A DNA stretch of 58,529 bases from Clostridium sp. 1001271B_151109_B4 (GTDB lineage: Bacteria > Bacillota > Clostridia > Clostridiales > Clostridiaceae). Shown here one piece after another: positions 16,489-26,940 of this stretch. Positions within the stretch are counted from its first letter, which is position 1. Every line of letters starts with the position of its first letter. The stretch lies in contig NZ_JADPBQ010000019.1 of the NCBI RefSeq assembly GCF_015670405.1, forward strand, positions 1 to 58,529, read 5' to 3'. Below the pieces are notes generated by a model that searched no databases, was not told where the DNA came from, and was given only the letters and a program-made list of their open reading frames with translations. A program made the position numbers and the translations under genes.

Positions 16489-17340
16489 TTATAAATATTT
16501 TTCAATAATGCTTTGAGTTCCCATATCCTCAAGCCCATCTTTAGCTAATTCCTCATACATTTCAAGTACTTTATTAAGTATAGGAAGATTTTCTCCTTTT
16601 TCATCCATTACTTCCTTAGCAATTTTCATATCTTTTATAAAATGCTTATTGAAAAATCCTGGTGCATAATCTTTTTCAATCATCTTATATCCATTATTTT
16701 GCATCTGCCAGCTTCCTGCTGCCCCCTTAGATATAGCATCTAAAACAGTTTTCGTATTAAGTCCTACCTTTTTTGCATAAATAATAGATTCTGCCACAGC
16801 TGCAACTGTTCCTGCTATGGCAATTTGATTGCAAGCCTTACAATTTTGACCACTTCCTATTTCCCCAAGATAAATTATATTTTTACCTAAACATTCAAAT
16901 AAACCATACATTTCATCAAAATCTTTTTTATCTCCACCGACCATTATTGATAAAGTTGCATTCTTTGCTCCAATATCGCCACCAGAAACAGGCGCATCTA
17001 AAATATTAAACTTCTCACCTAAATCATATATTTTCTTAGCCAATAATGGTGATGAAGTTGTCATATCAATTAAATATGTACCTTCTTTTGCGTATTTAAA
17101 TATACCTTCTTCACCTAAATATACTTCTTCAACGTCCTTTGGATATCCTACAATAGTGAATACTACATCTGCATTTTCTACACATTCTTTAATAGTACTT
17201 GTAACTGTAATTCCAAATTCTTTTAAAGGTTCACACTTAGAAATTGTTCTGCTAAAAGCAAAAACATTATGTCCATTTTTAGCTAAGTTTATTGCCATAT
17301 AACTTCCCATGACCCCTATTCCTATCCATGCTATATTCAC
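16489..17340 (-). CDS. Beta-hydroxyacid dehydrogenase, 3-hydroxyisobutyrate dehydrogenase-like
   Basis: NAD(P)-dependent dehydrogenase of about 283 residues. The N-terminal Rossmann motif IGIGVMGSYMAINLAKNGHNV binds the cofactor; DAPVSGGDIGA is the substrate-binding signature, and the catalytic lysine sits in GSGQNCKACNQI. The C-terminal half is the all-helical dimerisation domain. Substrates in the family include 3-hydroxyisobutyrate, tartronate semialdehyde and succinic semialdehyde; which applies here is open. The start chosen is GTG 17340, behind AAGGAGG, since it matches family N-termini; ATG 17367 is the alternative. No pathway partner is adjacent. Confidence 0.9.
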   Translation of the reverse strand: MNIAWIGIGVMGSYMAINLAKNGHNVFAFSRTISKCEPLKEFGITVTSTIKECVENADVVFTIVGYPKDVEEVYLGEEGIFKYAKEGTYLIDMTTSSPLLAKKIYDLGEKFNILDAPVSGGDIGAKNATLSIMVGGDKKDFDEMYGLFECLGKNIIYLGEIGSGQNCKACNQIAIAGTVAAVAESIIYAKKVGLNTKTVLDAISKGAAGSWQMQNNGYKMIEKDYAPGFFNKHFIKDMKIAKEVMDEKGENLPILNKVLEMYEELAKDGLEDMGTQSIIEKYL

Positions 17341-17524
17341 ATTTCCAATCCTCCTTTTTATTTCCATTTTTATTTCCTTTTTTATTATATGTCATAAATT
17401 TCATTAAATCAATTTAGTAATTAAATAATAAATTTAATTAGAACTTAAAATCATATTCAAATTTATTATTTAATTTAATATACTACATTTTTTATAACCA
17501 AATATATGTATATCTCTTAAAAAT

Positions 17525-17550
17525 AAAAAAGTGGATTACACCACTTTTTT
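17525..17550. terminator. Terminator of yunB
   Basis: AAAAAAGTGG pairs with CCACTTTTTT around a 6-base loop, five bases past the yunB stop. The poly-A and poly-T flanks make it symmetrical. Confidence 0.75.
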
Positions 17551-17554
17551 ATTT

Positions 17555-18229
17555 TTAATTAGATCCATTCATATTTATTGCTGTGTCTGGAATTTTTCCT
17601 ACTATTATAGTATCAGAAATTGGAATTTGAGTTGTAACTTCTATTTCATCACTATGGAATGGTACAACAACTCTTATTTTTGCCTCTACATTTAAATAAA
17701 TTTTATGTCTTGTTTGATTAATTCCTGCACTTTCAAATTCTGATTCATATGATGTAGTTATATTACCTACTTGTTGCATTTTTACTGTAATTTTAGGTCC
17801 TATGTTATAAAACATAATATTATTAGTTAAATACCCTAATGGTATTTTAACCCCCAAATCACCAAGTTCAGATAACTTTTCATCACAATTTAATACAACT
17901 TGAGACGCTAAATAATTTTGCTTAGCAGTATCTGCTCTTATCATAGTTATATTTCCTTCACTATCTTTTTCTATATTTATAATATCCTCATAATTAAAAT
18001 TATCAGAAAAAACCTTAACACTTTCTTCATTTATAATTCTTACTGCTTCAGACTTCATCTTAACTTCGCCAACACTAAGTACAGATGTTAATATCCTTTT
18101 GCTAAACATATAAAAAACTCCATTAAACAACATAATAAGCAAAACAATTATTAACAGTCCATATGGAAATTTACTTCGCTTAGTAGCTATTTTATAATGA
18201 TATTTAGGTTTTTTTGTATAATACTTCAT
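17555..18229 (-). CDS. yunB: Sporulation protein YunB
   Basis: YunB family sporulation protein of 224 residues, a sign of a spore former. In Bacillus yunB is a mother-cell gene under SigE; its molecular function is not known. A basic N-terminus is followed by one membrane helix (about 24-42, FPYGLLIIVLLIMLFNGVFYMF), then a soluble region. The middle segment LGVKIPLGYLTNNIMFYNIGPKI and the late IEVTTQIPISDTIIVGKIPD are typical of the family. It is divergent from the penicillin-binding protein gene, 93 bases away, so the two share an intergenic promoter region. Confidence 0.92.
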   Translation of the reverse strand: MKYYTKKPKYHYKIATKRSKFPYGLLIIVLLIMLFNGVFYMFSKRILTSVLSVGEVKMKSEAVRIINEESVKVFSDNFNYEDIINIEKDSEGNITMIRADTAKQNYLASQVVLNCDEKLSELGDLGVKIPLGYLTNNIMFYNIGPKITVKMQQVGNITTSYESEFESAGINQTRHKIYLNVEAKIRVVVPFHSDEIEVTTQIPISDTIIVGKIPDTAINMNGSN

Positions 18230-18322
18230 ACTCTCACCCTAATAGTTATTATTTTACTATTACAATTAATATGCTATAATTGAATAGAATATTATATTTT
18301 ATATAAATAAAAGGAGGAACTA

Positions 18323-21031
18323 ATGGCTAAAGATTCTAATAAATCAAAAAGTCCAAAAGAAAAAGTAGTTAAAACAAAAAACAAGAAAAAAACCTTAAAA
18401 AAGAAGCCATCTAAAATTAAAAGATTTTTTAAATACTTTTTCCTTACAATATTAATTCTAGGATTATTAATCGGTGTTGTAGGCGTTGGATATGTAGTCG
18501 CTGTAATTAAAACAACACCTTCATTAGATGTAAATGCTATTTATAATTTAAATCAACCATCAATGGTATATGATGATCAAGGTGAATTTATAGATGACGT
18601 ACCATCAACTGAAATCAGATATATTATTTCTTATGATGAGATGCCTCAAAATTTAATTAATGCATATATATCAATAGAAGATGAACGTTTTATGAGTCAT
18701 GGTGGTATTGATATTAAGAGAATTTTAGGCGCTGCTGCCAGAGATGTAATGGTTATATTAGGTAAGCAAAATGGAATACATGGTGCTTCTACTATTACTC
18801 AGCAATTAATAAAAAATACTCTTTTATCATCAGAAGCTGCTACAGAGTCAAGTCCGATAGATCGAATTAATAGAAAAATAAAAGAAATAGTTTTAGCTGT
18901 TCAATTAGATAAAGAATTAAGCAAAGAAGAAATTATTAGAACTTATTTAAATACTATCCCTTTAAGTGGTCATATTTATGGTGTAGAAGCTGCTTCAAAA
19001 TATTTCTTTGGTAAAAGTGCTAAAGATCTTACACTACTTGAATGTGCTTATATTGCAGGTATTACCCAAGCCCCTACTACTTATAGTGCTTATAATACCG
19101 GTGCTTCAAATTATCCTAATGGATATATTAACAGAACTAAAACAGTGTTAAATAAAATGCTTGAGTTAGGCTATATTTCTCAAGAAGAATTTGATGTTGC
19201 TTATGCTGATGCTGAAGCTAATAACTTTAATTTCAAAAAACTAAATACCGATTCTCAAGTAAATCATGAATGGTTTGTATATCCTGCCATTGAACAAGTA
19301 AAAGATGATTTAATTGAAAAGTACAAGTATACAGAAGACGAAGCAAAAAAATTATTAGTAAACGGCGGATTAAAAATTTACACTACACTAAATGTTGAAA
19401 TGCAAAATGCAGTACAAGAAATATTAAATGATAGAACAAACTTACAAGTAGATGATACTTCTGTTGATGAAACTGACAGTTACGGTGTTCCATTATTACA
19501 AGCATCAGCTACAATAATAGATTATAAAACTGGTCAAGTTAAAGCACTTGTGGGAGGTCGTGGAGATCAACCACCAACTTCACTTAATAGAGCTTATTCT
19601 GATCTAAAATCTATCGGTTCAACTACTAAACCATTAACAGTTTATGGACCTGCAATTGATACAAAACTAATAACTGCAGGTACTCCACTTGATGATACTT
19701 CAGTTTCTGATGAAATACTTAAGAAGTATAATTTTGGATCTGTAATACCTAAAAATGCTAATGGCTCTATGGCTGGATATGTTACTGCAAGAGAATCGTT
19801 AACATATTCAAAAAATCTAACATCAATTAAGACTGTAGATATGCTAGGTTTAGATACTGCTATAGATTATGGTGAAAAATCTGGTCTTAAATATGCACCT
19901 GAATCTCATACAATGTCAGCATTAGCACTTGGTCAATTTGAACAACCAACAGGAAATAGAGATGGTGGTAATACTACTATTTTAGCTTCAGCATATGGTG
20001 CTTTAGGAAATAATGGTGTAAGATATGAGCCAATACTTTACACTAGGGTCGAAGATGCTAGTGGTAATGTATTATTAGAAAATGAACCTGAGGCAATTAA
20101 TTTATTCTCACCTCAAACATCATATATTCTTTATGATATTTTAAAAGGTTCTTCTAGTAGTGCAGAATTTAGTGATATTCCTGTGGCTGGTAAAACAGGT
20201 ACAACTAACTCTTCCGATAATTTCTGGTTTGCTGGAGTAACTCCATACTATTCTGGATCTGTTTGGATTGGATATGATGCTCCAAAGAGAATGAGTGGTA
20301 AGAGCTCTAGCGCTGCATCTTTATTTGGAAAAATAATGGCTGTAGCTCATGAAGGCTTAGAATATACAGATATAGAAGCTCCTTCTGGTCTAGTTCAAGC
20401 TACTGTTTGTAAGGATTCTGGTAAGTCTCCTACTGACTTATGCTACCAGGACCAAAGAGGTAACAGAGTTAAAACTGAATACTTTATTAAAGGAACTGAG
20501 CCAAAATCAGTATGCGATGTTCACGTTAGTATTGCTGTAAATAGCTCAAATAACAAATTAGCTACTAAAAATACTCCTGCAAGCCTTCTAGTAAATAAAG
20601 TATTTATCAAAAAACCTAATGCAAATCCAAATGCAGATGATTATCCTTTTGTTGTACCAACTGAAGAAGATAATACAAAAGCAGAAGAATATATTGACTT
20701 ATCTCAAATAGGGTTAAGAGCAAATATGGATTTATTAGATGCTATTGTTATATTAAATAACAGAGGAATTAAATACTCATTCGATGGTCTTTCAGTTTCT
20801 GGTAATATTACATCAGGACAATACACACTAGTTTCATATACAGAAAAAATTAAATCTGGTGAAACTGTAGAGCTTAAAATAAAAGCTACTACTAATACTC
20901 CTGATGAGGATATTGGTAATAACGATGATACTAACGATACTACTAATGATGATGCTACTACTACTCCTGACTCTGATACAGATGCACAAAGAAACTCTAT
21001 AACAGATATAATAAACGGAATATTTAATTAA
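18323..21031 (+). CDS. Class A penicillin-binding protein (PBP1A type)
   Basis: Bifunctional peptidoglycan synthase of 902 residues. A lysine-rich cytoplasmic start (1-35) and one membrane helix (about 36-60) lead into a GT51 glycosyltransferase domain with SIEDERFMSHGGID and GASTITQQLIKN. The transpeptidase domain follows with SIGSTTKPL (SxxK serine), SKNLTS (SxN) and AGKTGTT. Near the end is one PASTA domain (LSQIGLRANMDLLDAIVIL onward), then a low-complexity Thr/Asp/Asn tail and a short hydrophobic end. It polymerises lipid II and cross-links strands outside the membrane. ATG follows AAGGAGG. It is monocistronic. Confidence 0.97.
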   Translation: MAKDSNKSKSPKEKVVKTKNKKKTLKKKPSKIKRFFKYFFLTILILGLLIGVVGVGYVVAVIKTTPSLDVNAIYNLNQPSMVYDDQGEFIDDVPSTEIRYIISYDEMPQNLINAYISIEDERFMSHGGIDIKRILGAAARDVMVILGKQNGIHGASTITQQLIKNTLLSSEAATESSPIDRINRKIKEIVLAVQLDKELSKEEIIRTYLNTIPLSGHIYGVEAASKYFFGKSAKDLTLLECAYIAGITQAPTTYSAYNTGASNYPNGYINRTKTVLNKMLELGYISQEEFDVAYADAEANNFNFKKLNTDSQVNHEWFVYPAIEQVKDDLIEKYKYTEDEAKKLLVNGGLKIYTTLNVEMQNAVQEILNDRTNLQVDDTSVDETDSYGVPLLQASATIIDYKTGQVKALVGGRGDQPPTSLNRAYSDLKSIGSTTKPLTVYGPAIDTKLITAGTPLDDTSVSDEILKKYNFGSVIPKNANGSMAGYVTARESLTYSKNLTSIKTVDMLGLDTAIDYGEKSGLKYAPESHTMSALALGQFEQPTGNRDGGNTTILASAYGALGNNGVRYEPILYTRVEDASGNVLLENEPEAINLFSPQTSYILYDILKGSSSSAEFSDIPVAGKTGTTNSSDNFWFAGVTPYYSGSVWIGYDAPKRMSGKSSSAASLFGKIMAVAHEGLEYTDIEAPSGLVQATVCKDSGKSPTDLCYQDQRGNRVKTEYFIKGTEPKSVCDVHVSIAVNSSNNKLATKNTPASLLVNKVFIKKPNANPNADDYPFVVPTEEDNTKAEEYIDLSQIGLRANMDLLDAIVILNNRGIKYSFDGLSVSGNITSGQYTLVSYTEKIKSGETVELKIKATTNTPDEDIGNNDDTNDTTNDDATTTPDSDTDAQRNSITDIINGIFN

Positions 21032-21032
21032 T

Positions 21033-21071
21033 AAAAAATAAAGGCAGTACGAAGTACTGCTTTTATTTTTT
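21033..21071 (+). terminator. Terminator of the PBP gene
   Basis: GCAGTAC (21044-21050) and GTACTGC (21054-21060), extended by A/T pairs, are followed by TTTTATTTTTT. Confidence 0.8.
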
Positions 21072-21171
21072 AGTTTTATGAATTTTATCCTGCATCTATA
21101 TTCATTTTTTTCAATAATAATATCATTTTTGTATTTTAAAAGTGCTTTTTTGAATAATTCAATCTCCCTTC

Positions 21172-21200
21172 TTGCATTTTTCTTTTTTTTATTGTATACT
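21172..21200 (+). promoter_or_regulatory. Promoter of the alanine/glycine symporter
   Basis: TTGCAT (21172-21177) and TATACT (21195-21200) are 17 bases apart, about 45 bases before the ATG. Confidence 0.65.
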
Positions 21201-21244
21201 ATAGAAAAGAACTGGAATTATCTTATAATTAAGGGGGAAAATAT

Positions 21245-22669
21245 ATGGATTTTATAAATGAGTTTATCTTATCTATTAATGATTTTATTTGGACTTATAT
21301 TCTTATTGCAATGCTCTTAACAATCGGAGTATATTTCACATTTAAAACTAAATTTGTTCAATTTACTAATTTTAAAGAGATGTTTAAATTACTTAGTGAA
21401 AGTACTAATTCAAAAGGAAAAACTAAAGGACAAGTCTCTTCATTCCAAGCATTTTGTATAGGTACTGCTTCGAGAGTTGGTACTGGTAATTTAGCTGGTG
21501 TTGCTTCTGCAATTGCTATAGGTGGTCCTGGAGCCGTTTTTTGGATGTGGCTTATTGCACTAATTGGTTCAGCTTCAGCCTTCATTGAATCAACTTTAGC
21601 TCAAATCTATAAAGTAAAAGATGGTGATAGCTTTAGAGGTGGCCCTGCATACTATATGGAAAAGGGATTAAAGAAAAAATGGATGGGTGTATCATTCTCT
21701 GTTCTTATTATTGTTTGCTTTGGATTTGCATTTAACTCTGTTCAATCTAACACAATTGCAGCTGCCTTTAATTCATCATTTAATGCAAACAAATTACTAA
21801 TCGGTATTATATTAACAGTGTTAACATTAATAATAATATTTGGTGGAGTAAATAGAATAGCTAAAATTTCAAGTATTTTAGTTCCAGTAATGGCTGTTGC
21901 TTATATAGTTATTGCATTATTCATTATAGTGATTAACTTCAAAGAAATACCTAACTTATTCAAAACAATATTTGAAAGCGCTTTTGGATTTAAGCAAGTA
22001 GTTGGTGGTGGTATAGGTGCTGCTTTATTACAAGGTATAAAAAGAGGTTTATTCTCTAACGAAGCTGGTATGGGATCTGCTCCAAATGCAGCAGCTACTG
22101 CTACAGTATCTCACCCTGTAAAACAAGGATTAATTCAAACTTTAGGAGTATTTACTGATACATTAATTATTTGTACTTCTACAGCTTTTATTATTCTATT
22201 ATCAGGAGCGCCATTAGATGGATCAGTAAAAGGAATAGAACTTACTCAAATGGCATTAATTTCTCAAGTTGGTTCTTGGGGTGGAACATTTATAACTATT
22301 TGTATATTATTATTTGCTTTCAGTTCAATTATAGGTAATTACTATTATGGTGAAACTAATATACAATTTATCTCTGATAAGAAGATATACTTATATATCT
22401 ATAGAATCTTAGTTGCTGCAATGGTTCTATTTGGATCAATTGCATCAATGGATTTAGTTTGGAACTTGGCTGACGTATTTATGGGCTTAATGGCTATCTT
22501 AAACTTAATTGCAATAGTAATGTTAAGTAAGATTGCTATATCTGCATTTAATGATTATATAGCTCAAAAGAAAGCCGGAAAAGATCCTGTATTCTATGCC
22601 TCTTCTATAAAAGAACTTGGTGACGAAGTTGAAGAATGGCAAAAAGATGATCAAGAATATATAGCATAA
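21245..22669 (+). CDS. Sodium:alanine/glycine symporter, AGCS family
   Basis: Amino acid:cation symporter of 474 residues with about ten hydrophobic helices. Family marks are SRVGTGNLAGVASAIAIGGPG near residue 78, GGPAYYMEKGL, and LLQGIKRGLFSNEAGMGSAPNAAA in the core. AGCS proteins import alanine or glycine with Na+. The ligand preference cannot be told here. The glycine riboswitch gene lies 16 kb away, and this gene has no riboswitch of its own. ATG follows AAGGGGG, and a promoter and terminator bracket it as a single-gene unit. Confidence 0.95.
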   Translation: MDFINEFILSINDFIWTYILIAMLLTIGVYFTFKTKFVQFTNFKEMFKLLSESTNSKGKTKGQVSSFQAFCIGTASRVGTGNLAGVASAIAIGGPGAVFWMWLIALIGSASAFIESTLAQIYKVKDGDSFRGGPAYYMEKGLKKKWMGVSFSVLIIVCFGFAFNSVQSNTIAAAFNSSFNANKLLIGIILTVLTLIIIFGGVNRIAKISSILVPVMAVAYIVIALFIIVINFKEIPNLFKTIFESAFGFKQVVGGGIGAALLQGIKRGLFSNEAGMGSAPNAAATATVSHPVKQGLIQTLGVFTDTLIICTSTAFIILLSGAPLDGSVKGIELTQMALISQVGSWGGTFITICILLFAFSSIIGNYYYGETNIQFISDKKIYLYIYRILVAAMVLFGSIASMDLVWNLADVFMGLMAILNLIAIVMLSKIAISAFNDYIAQKKAGKDPVFYASSIKELGDEVEEWQKDDQEYIA

Positions 22670-22671
22670 AG

Positions 22672-22711
22672 AAAAGCTTTATCAAAACCTAAGTTTTGAT
22701 AAAGCTTTTTT
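22672..22711 (+). terminator. Terminator of the symporter gene
   Basis: A perfect 17-bp stem (22672-22688 with 22693-22709) with a CTAA loop and T-run starts three bases past the stop codon. Confidence 0.9.
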
Positions 22712-22850
22712 AGCAACTACTAAATACACTTATGCATAATGTTATATGTATTTATTTTTTCTTATCCCCCACTGCACAATTTGAATTACTCCGAACTAAA
22801 TAGCATCTTAAATAAACTAATCTGTTTATAACTATATGTAAATTATGTAA

Positions 22851-23114
22851 TATTTACTGTATAATTGTACTGTATTACAAAAATGGGTCATATATACGGA
22901 TTTCGGCGAATCAATAGGCAATATATTATCATATGCATTATTAATTTTTTACTATAGTATTTATTTTTTATTTATTAAAATTACTGTTAAACATACTATA
23001 ATATCACTTTTACCTAATTTGAAGTCAGAGCTCAAAGAGTACATTTCTGAAACAATAAAAAAATGTGAAATTGATAAAAATAAAATAACTTTTACTAATA
23101 CACTATTAAAATAG
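22851..23114 (+). pseudogene. Start-less 87-codon frame with one membrane segment
   Basis: Between the symporter and pyrD (22712-23157) a plus-strand frame stays open from just after TAA 22850 to TAG 23114. It contains no ATG or GTG codon and no ribosome site. The translation includes YTDFGESIGNILSYALLIFY, a hydrophobic stretch, and a charged C-terminus (LKSELKEYISETIKKCEID). The length in such A+T-rich sequence and the shared terminator right behind it suggest the 3' end of a truncated gene. The family is not recognised. Confidence 0.4.
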
Positions 23115-23146
23115 AGCTATAAATGTATTTACATCTATAGCTCTAT
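23111..23146. terminator. Terminator of the pyr operon, possibly two-way
   Basis: About 11 bp of stem (ATAGAGCTATA with TATAGCTCTAT) sits 12 bases past the pyrD stop and overlaps the TAG of the plus-strand relic. Confidence 0.75.
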
Positions 23147-23157
23147 TTTATGTTACT

Positions 23158-24054
23158 TTATATTATTCCTACTATTTCATTAATATCTTTAATACCTTGT
23201 TCTCTGCAGAATGCTTCCATTTCTTCAATAATTTCTTTTCCTGCCATTGGATTAAAGAAGTTCACTGTTCCTATTTGAATTGCTGATGCACCTGCCATCA
23301 TGAATTCTATAGCATCTAACCCTGTTGTTATTCCACCTAAACCTATTATAGGTATTTCCACTGCCTTAGCAACTTCATGAACCATTCTTAGAGCTACTGG
23401 CTTAACTGCTGGCCCTGATACCCCTGCATATACATTATTAAATACAGCTTTTCTCTTATATGGATCTATTGCTAACCCCTTTAATGTATTAATAAGAGAT
23501 AACGAATCTGCTCCTGCTTCTTGACATTTAATAGCCATATCTACTATATCCTCTGCATTAGGAGATAACTTAACCATAAGTGGCTTATCAACTATTTCTT
23601 TAGCTTTCTTAACAACTTCATAAGCAACTTCTGATTTAATTCCAAAAGCCATTCCTCCACTCTTTACATTAGGACATGATATATTAAGCTCTATCATATC
23701 AATATCTGTTCCTCTAAGTTTTTCTAATGCAATTTCATAATCTTCCATACATCCGCCACCAACATTTGCAATAATGTTAGTTCCTAATGCTTTCATCTTT
23801 GGAAGTTCTTCTGCTATAAATCTATCTATTCCTGGATTTTGAAGTCCAACTGAATTCATCATTCCTGATGGTGTTTCAAACACTCTTATTCCATCATTTC
23901 CTGCCTTTTCATTTAAAGTTAATCCTTTCGATGAAATACCACCTAAAATTCCTACATCATAAAAATTATTATATTCTGCTCCAAAACCAAAGGTTCCTGA
24001 TGCTGCTATTACTGGGTTTTTAAAATCTAATCCATTTATATTAACTTTTAACAT
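23158..24054 (-). CDS. pyrD: Dihydroorotate dehydrogenase B, catalytic subunit
   Basis: FMN enzyme oxidising dihydroorotate to orotate, step 4 of UMP synthesis; 298 residues. Class 1B features are [11 protein letters not shown] at the FMN site, [12 protein letters not shown] with the active-site Cys that replaces the Ser of class 2, and [26 protein letters not shown] for FMN phosphate. The partner PyrK, encoded just upstream (21-base gap), passes electrons to NAD+. ATG follows AAAGGAG. It is the last gene of the operon; pyrE, often next in clostridia, is absent. Confidence 0.97.
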   Translation of the reverse strand: MLKVNINGLDFKNPVIAASGTFGFGAEYNNFYDVGILGGISSKGLTLNEKAGNDGIRVFETPSGMMNSVGLQNPGIDRFIAEELPKMKALGTNIIANVGGGCMEDYEIALEKLRGTDIDMIELNISCPNVKSGGMAFGIKSEVAYEVVKKAKEIVDKPLMVKLSPNAEDIVDMAIKCQEAGADSLSLINTLKGLAIDPYKRKAVFNNVYAGVSGPAVKPVALRMVHEVAKAVEIPIIGLGGITTGLDAIEFMMAGASAIQIGTVNFFNPMAGKEIIEEMEAFCREQGIKDINEIVGII

Positions 24055-24075
24055 TTTATCTTCTCCTTTGGTCTA

Positions 24076-24813
24076 TTATAGTTCTACATAGTATCCATCA
24101 AATACCGGACCATCTTTACAAGTTCTTTTATTTCCATCTTTAGTCTTACAAGTACACACTAAACATGCCCCTACGCCACAAGCCATATGTTTTTCCATTG
24201 AAACATATACTTTTACTTGCTTTTCTTTACACATTTCTACAACTCTTTTCATCATAACTTCAGGACCGCAACATAATACTGTATCATATTTATCTAAATC
24301 TAATATTTCTGTTACAAATCCCTTATGCCCATATTTCCCTGTATTCGTAGAAACAAAGCTTTTATCAACAAATTCATTTATTTCATCTATTAAATACACA
24401 TCATCTCTAAACCCTGCATAAAGATCCATTTTTATATCTTTATTTTTTTCTCTTAGCCTTTTAGAAAGCTCTAACATTGGCGCTGTACCAATTCCTCCAC
24501 TTACTAATGCAACTCTCCCATAGTCCTCTTCTAAGTTAAATCCATTACCTAAAGGTCCATTTAAACTTATTGTATCTCCCACTTTTAATTCTGCATATTC
24601 CTTAGTCCCAGCACCTACAACAGCATAAACAAAAGTTAGTGTTTCCCCATTAGTTTCACATACACTTATAGGTCTTGGAAGAAGAGTTGCTCCATTATGC
24701 TTAAGCATATAAAACTGACCTGCTTTTGCTTCATTCTTATCTTCCACAATCATCTTAAAGATTCCATTTTGAATTTCTTGATTTAATAATACTTTTCCTT
24801 GTGTGTACTTCAT
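24076..24813 (-). CDS. pyrK: Dihydroorotate dehydrogenase B, FAD/2Fe-2S electron-transfer subunit
   Basis: PyrK (PyrDII) of about 245 residues. An N-terminal FAD-binding barrel (LLPRPISVCE) and an NAD-binding half (VALVSGGIGTAPMLEL) are followed by a C-terminal cysteine cluster CGVGACLVC...C that holds the [2Fe-2S] centre. It oxidises the PyrD flavin and reduces NAD+. AGGAGG abuts the ATG at 24822, so the next in-frame ATG at 24813 (MKYTQGK), nine bases from AGGAGG, is the likely start. The gene begins within about 15 bases of the pyrF stop. Confidence 0.96.
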   Translation of the reverse strand: MKYTQGKVLLNQEIQNGIFKMIVEDKNEAKAGQFYMLKHNGATLLPRPISVCETNGETLTFVYAVVGAGTKEYAELKVGDTISLNGPLGNGFNLEEDYGRVALVSGGIGTAPMLELSKRLREKNKDIKMDLYAGFRDDVYLIDEINEFVDKSFVSTNTGKYGHKGFVTEILDLDKYDTVLCCGPEVMMKRVVEMCKEKQVKVYVSMEKHMACGVGACLVCTCKTKDGNKRTCKDGPVFDGYYVEL

Positions 24814-24826
24814 AAACTCCATCCTC

Positions 24827-25699
24827 CTAAAGACTATTAACTGCGTTTCTTATTTCATCTCTCATTCTTATAGCTTCTCTTCTTGCACAAGCAGCAAATT
24901 CTTCTGGTTTATTTTCCTTTTTATATGCTAAAAGAATAGCTCTTGATGAGTTTACAACTCCACCATTTCCATCTCTTAAGTATAAAGCTACATCTTCTGC
25001 CTTTCCACCTTGTGCACCATATCCAGGTATTAAGAAAAACATATCTTTATATCTTTCTCTTATTTCCTTTCCTTCTTCAACATGAGTACATCCAATAACT
25101 CCACCTATTGCTGAATATCCACATTCGCCTTTTACAGCTTCACCCATCTTAGTAAGCTTATCACCTACAACTTTATAAACCTTACTATTATCTTTTGTAT
25201 CTATATTTTCTATATCTTCAGCACCTGGATTTGAAGTTCTAACTAGTACGAAAACACCCTTATTTCCACTTTCCATATATGGCATATATGGTTCTATACT
25301 ATCCATTCCCATATATGGACTTAATGTAATAAAATCTGCTTCAAAATCTCCACTAAAATGCCCTTTAGCATATTGAGTTGCAGTTGCCATTATGTCTCCT
25401 CTTTTTATATCTGCAATTATAATAGCATCTCTTTCTCTTAAATATTCTAATGTTTTCTTATATGCTATAAGACCAGCTAATCCTAAAGCTTCATAATATG
25501 CTATTTGAACTTTAAAGCATGCTACAACATCTAAAGTTTCATCTATAATTGCTTTATTATATTCAACTATTGCTTCTTCTACTGATCTTCCTTCTAAAAT
25601 ATGTTTAGGTATGTATTCAACAGCAGTATCTAATCCTAAGCATACTACTCCTCTTTCTTCAACTCTTTTATATAATTTATCCATTATTAAACTTTTCAT
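24827..25699 (-). CDS. pyrF: Orotidine 5'-phosphate decarboxylase, class 2
   Basis: Last step of UMP synthesis, OMP to UMP; 290 residues, the longer form (PyrF subfamily 2). The catalytic Lys/Asp network is in IIADIKRGDIMATATQYAKG; VCLGLDTAVEYIP is at the N-terminus and LIPGYGAQGGKAEDV is the phosphate-binding loop. The frame can begin at GTG 25711, but AAAGG is best spaced for ATG 25699 (MKSLIMDKL). It sits between pyrC and pyrK, within 20-30 bases of both. Confidence 0.95.
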   Translation of the reverse strand: MKSLIMDKLYKRVEERGVVCLGLDTAVEYIPKHILEGRSVEEAIVEYNKAIIDETLDVVACFKVQIAYYEALGLAGLIAYKKTLEYLRERDAIIIADIKRGDIMATATQYAKGHFSGDFEADFITLSPYMGMDSIEPYMPYMESGNKGVFVLVRTSNPGAEDIENIDTKDNSKVYKVVGDKLTKMGEAVKGECGYSAIGGVIGCTHVEEGKEIRERYKDMFFLIPGYGAQGGKAEDVALYLRDGNGGVVNSSRAILLAYKKENKPEEFAACARREAIRMRDEIRNAVNSL

Positions 25700-25732
25700 T
25701 TTTAATTTCACCTTTCTACACTTATGATAACA

Positions 25733-26935
25733 TTAAACTTCTTTACTATATATTACTTTTCCGCCTCTTATAGTCTTTATAACTTCTCCAAAGTATTTTC
25801 TTCCTTGGAAAGGAGTATTCTTACCTTTAGATACAAATGTTTCTTTATCAACTATTACTTCCTTATTTAAATCAACTAATACTAAATCTCCATCTTTTCC
25901 AACATTAACTGTTCCTTTGTTCATTTTAAGTATATTAGCCGGATTTTTAGACATTAATTCACTTAATTTATTTATAGAAATATTGTTATTTTTTACTAAT
26001 TCTGTATAGCAAATACTAAATGCAGTTTCTAATCCTACCATTCCTGGAGCACCCTTTTGCTTATCTTCCTCAGTATGAGGAGCATGGTCTGTCCCTATGC
26101 AGTCAACAGTTCCATCTTTAATTCCGTCTACTATTGCATTAACATCTTCTTTTTCCCTTATTGGAGGATTTACTCTATAATTGCTTATATCTGTTGTTAA
26201 TCCTATATGATGTGGTGTAACCTCACAAGTTACATTTCCACCTTCATTTTTAGTTCTTCTTATTGCATTAATTGATTCAACTGTACTTACATGAGCCATA
26301 TGTAATCTTGCACCTGTTACTTTAGCTAAATATAAATCTCTTATAGTCATTAAATCTTCTGCAATTCTCATATCTATTTTAGAAAATGTTTTATCTTCAG
26401 CATGAGACATTATAATCCAATTATTTTCTTTTGCTTTTTGCATAGCTTTCATCATAACACTTGAGTCCATAACCCCAACGCCATCATCAGTTATAGCCAC
26501 TAGTTCTTTATCATCATTAAAAGCCTCTAAGTGCTCTATAGACTTTCCACAAAAGTTTTCTGTAATTGATACACATTGATGAACATCAATTAATCCAACT
26601 TCTTTAGCTCTATTTCTAACATACTCTACTACTTCCTTTGTTGAGCAAATCGGATTAGTATTTCCCATTAAGCATACTCCAGTATATCCTCCTTTTGCTG
26701 CAGCTTTAGAACCACTTTCTATATCTTCCTTATGAGTTAACCCTGGTTCTCTAAAGTGAGCATGAGTATCTATAAAAGATGGCATCACTGTATATCCTTT
26801 TGCATCAATCACTTCAATACCATCTTTATTTATTTCTTTACCAATTTGATTTATTACTCCATCTATTATTAATATATCACCTTGAAAATTTTCATTTGCA
26901 TCTATCACGTCAGCATTCTTTATTAATAAATTCAT
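25733..26935 (-). CDS. pyrC: Dihydroorotase, class I
   Basis: Zinc amidohydrolase that closes carbamoyl aspartate to dihydroorotate; 400 residues. Metal ligands are in [10 protein letters not shown] (His-x-His), [14 protein letters not shown] and [12 protein letters not shown] (catalytic Asp). This is the class I form usual in Gram-positives. It starts five bases after pyrI; its ribosome site GAGG lies in the last codons of pyrI, so the two are translated together. Confidence 0.97.
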   Translation of the reverse strand: MNLLIKNADVIDANENFQGDILIIDGVINQIGKEINKDGIEVIDAKGYTVMPSFIDTHAHFREPGLTHKEDIESGSKAAAKGGYTGVCLMGNTNPICSTKEVVEYVRNRAKEVGLIDVHQCVSITENFCGKSIEHLEAFNDDKELVAITDDGVGVMDSSVMMKAMQKAKENNWIIMSHAEDKTFSKIDMRIAEDLMTIRDLYLAKVTGARLHMAHVSTVESINAIRRTKNEGGNVTCEVTPHHIGLTTDISNYRVNPPIREKEDVNAIVDGIKDGTVDCIGTDHAPHTEEDKQKGAPGMVGLETAFSICYTELVKNNNISINKLSELMSKNPANILKMNKGTVNVGKDGDLVLVDLNKEVIVDKETFVSKGKNTPFQGRKYFGEVIKTIRGGKVIYSKEV

Positions 26936-26940
26936 AACTT

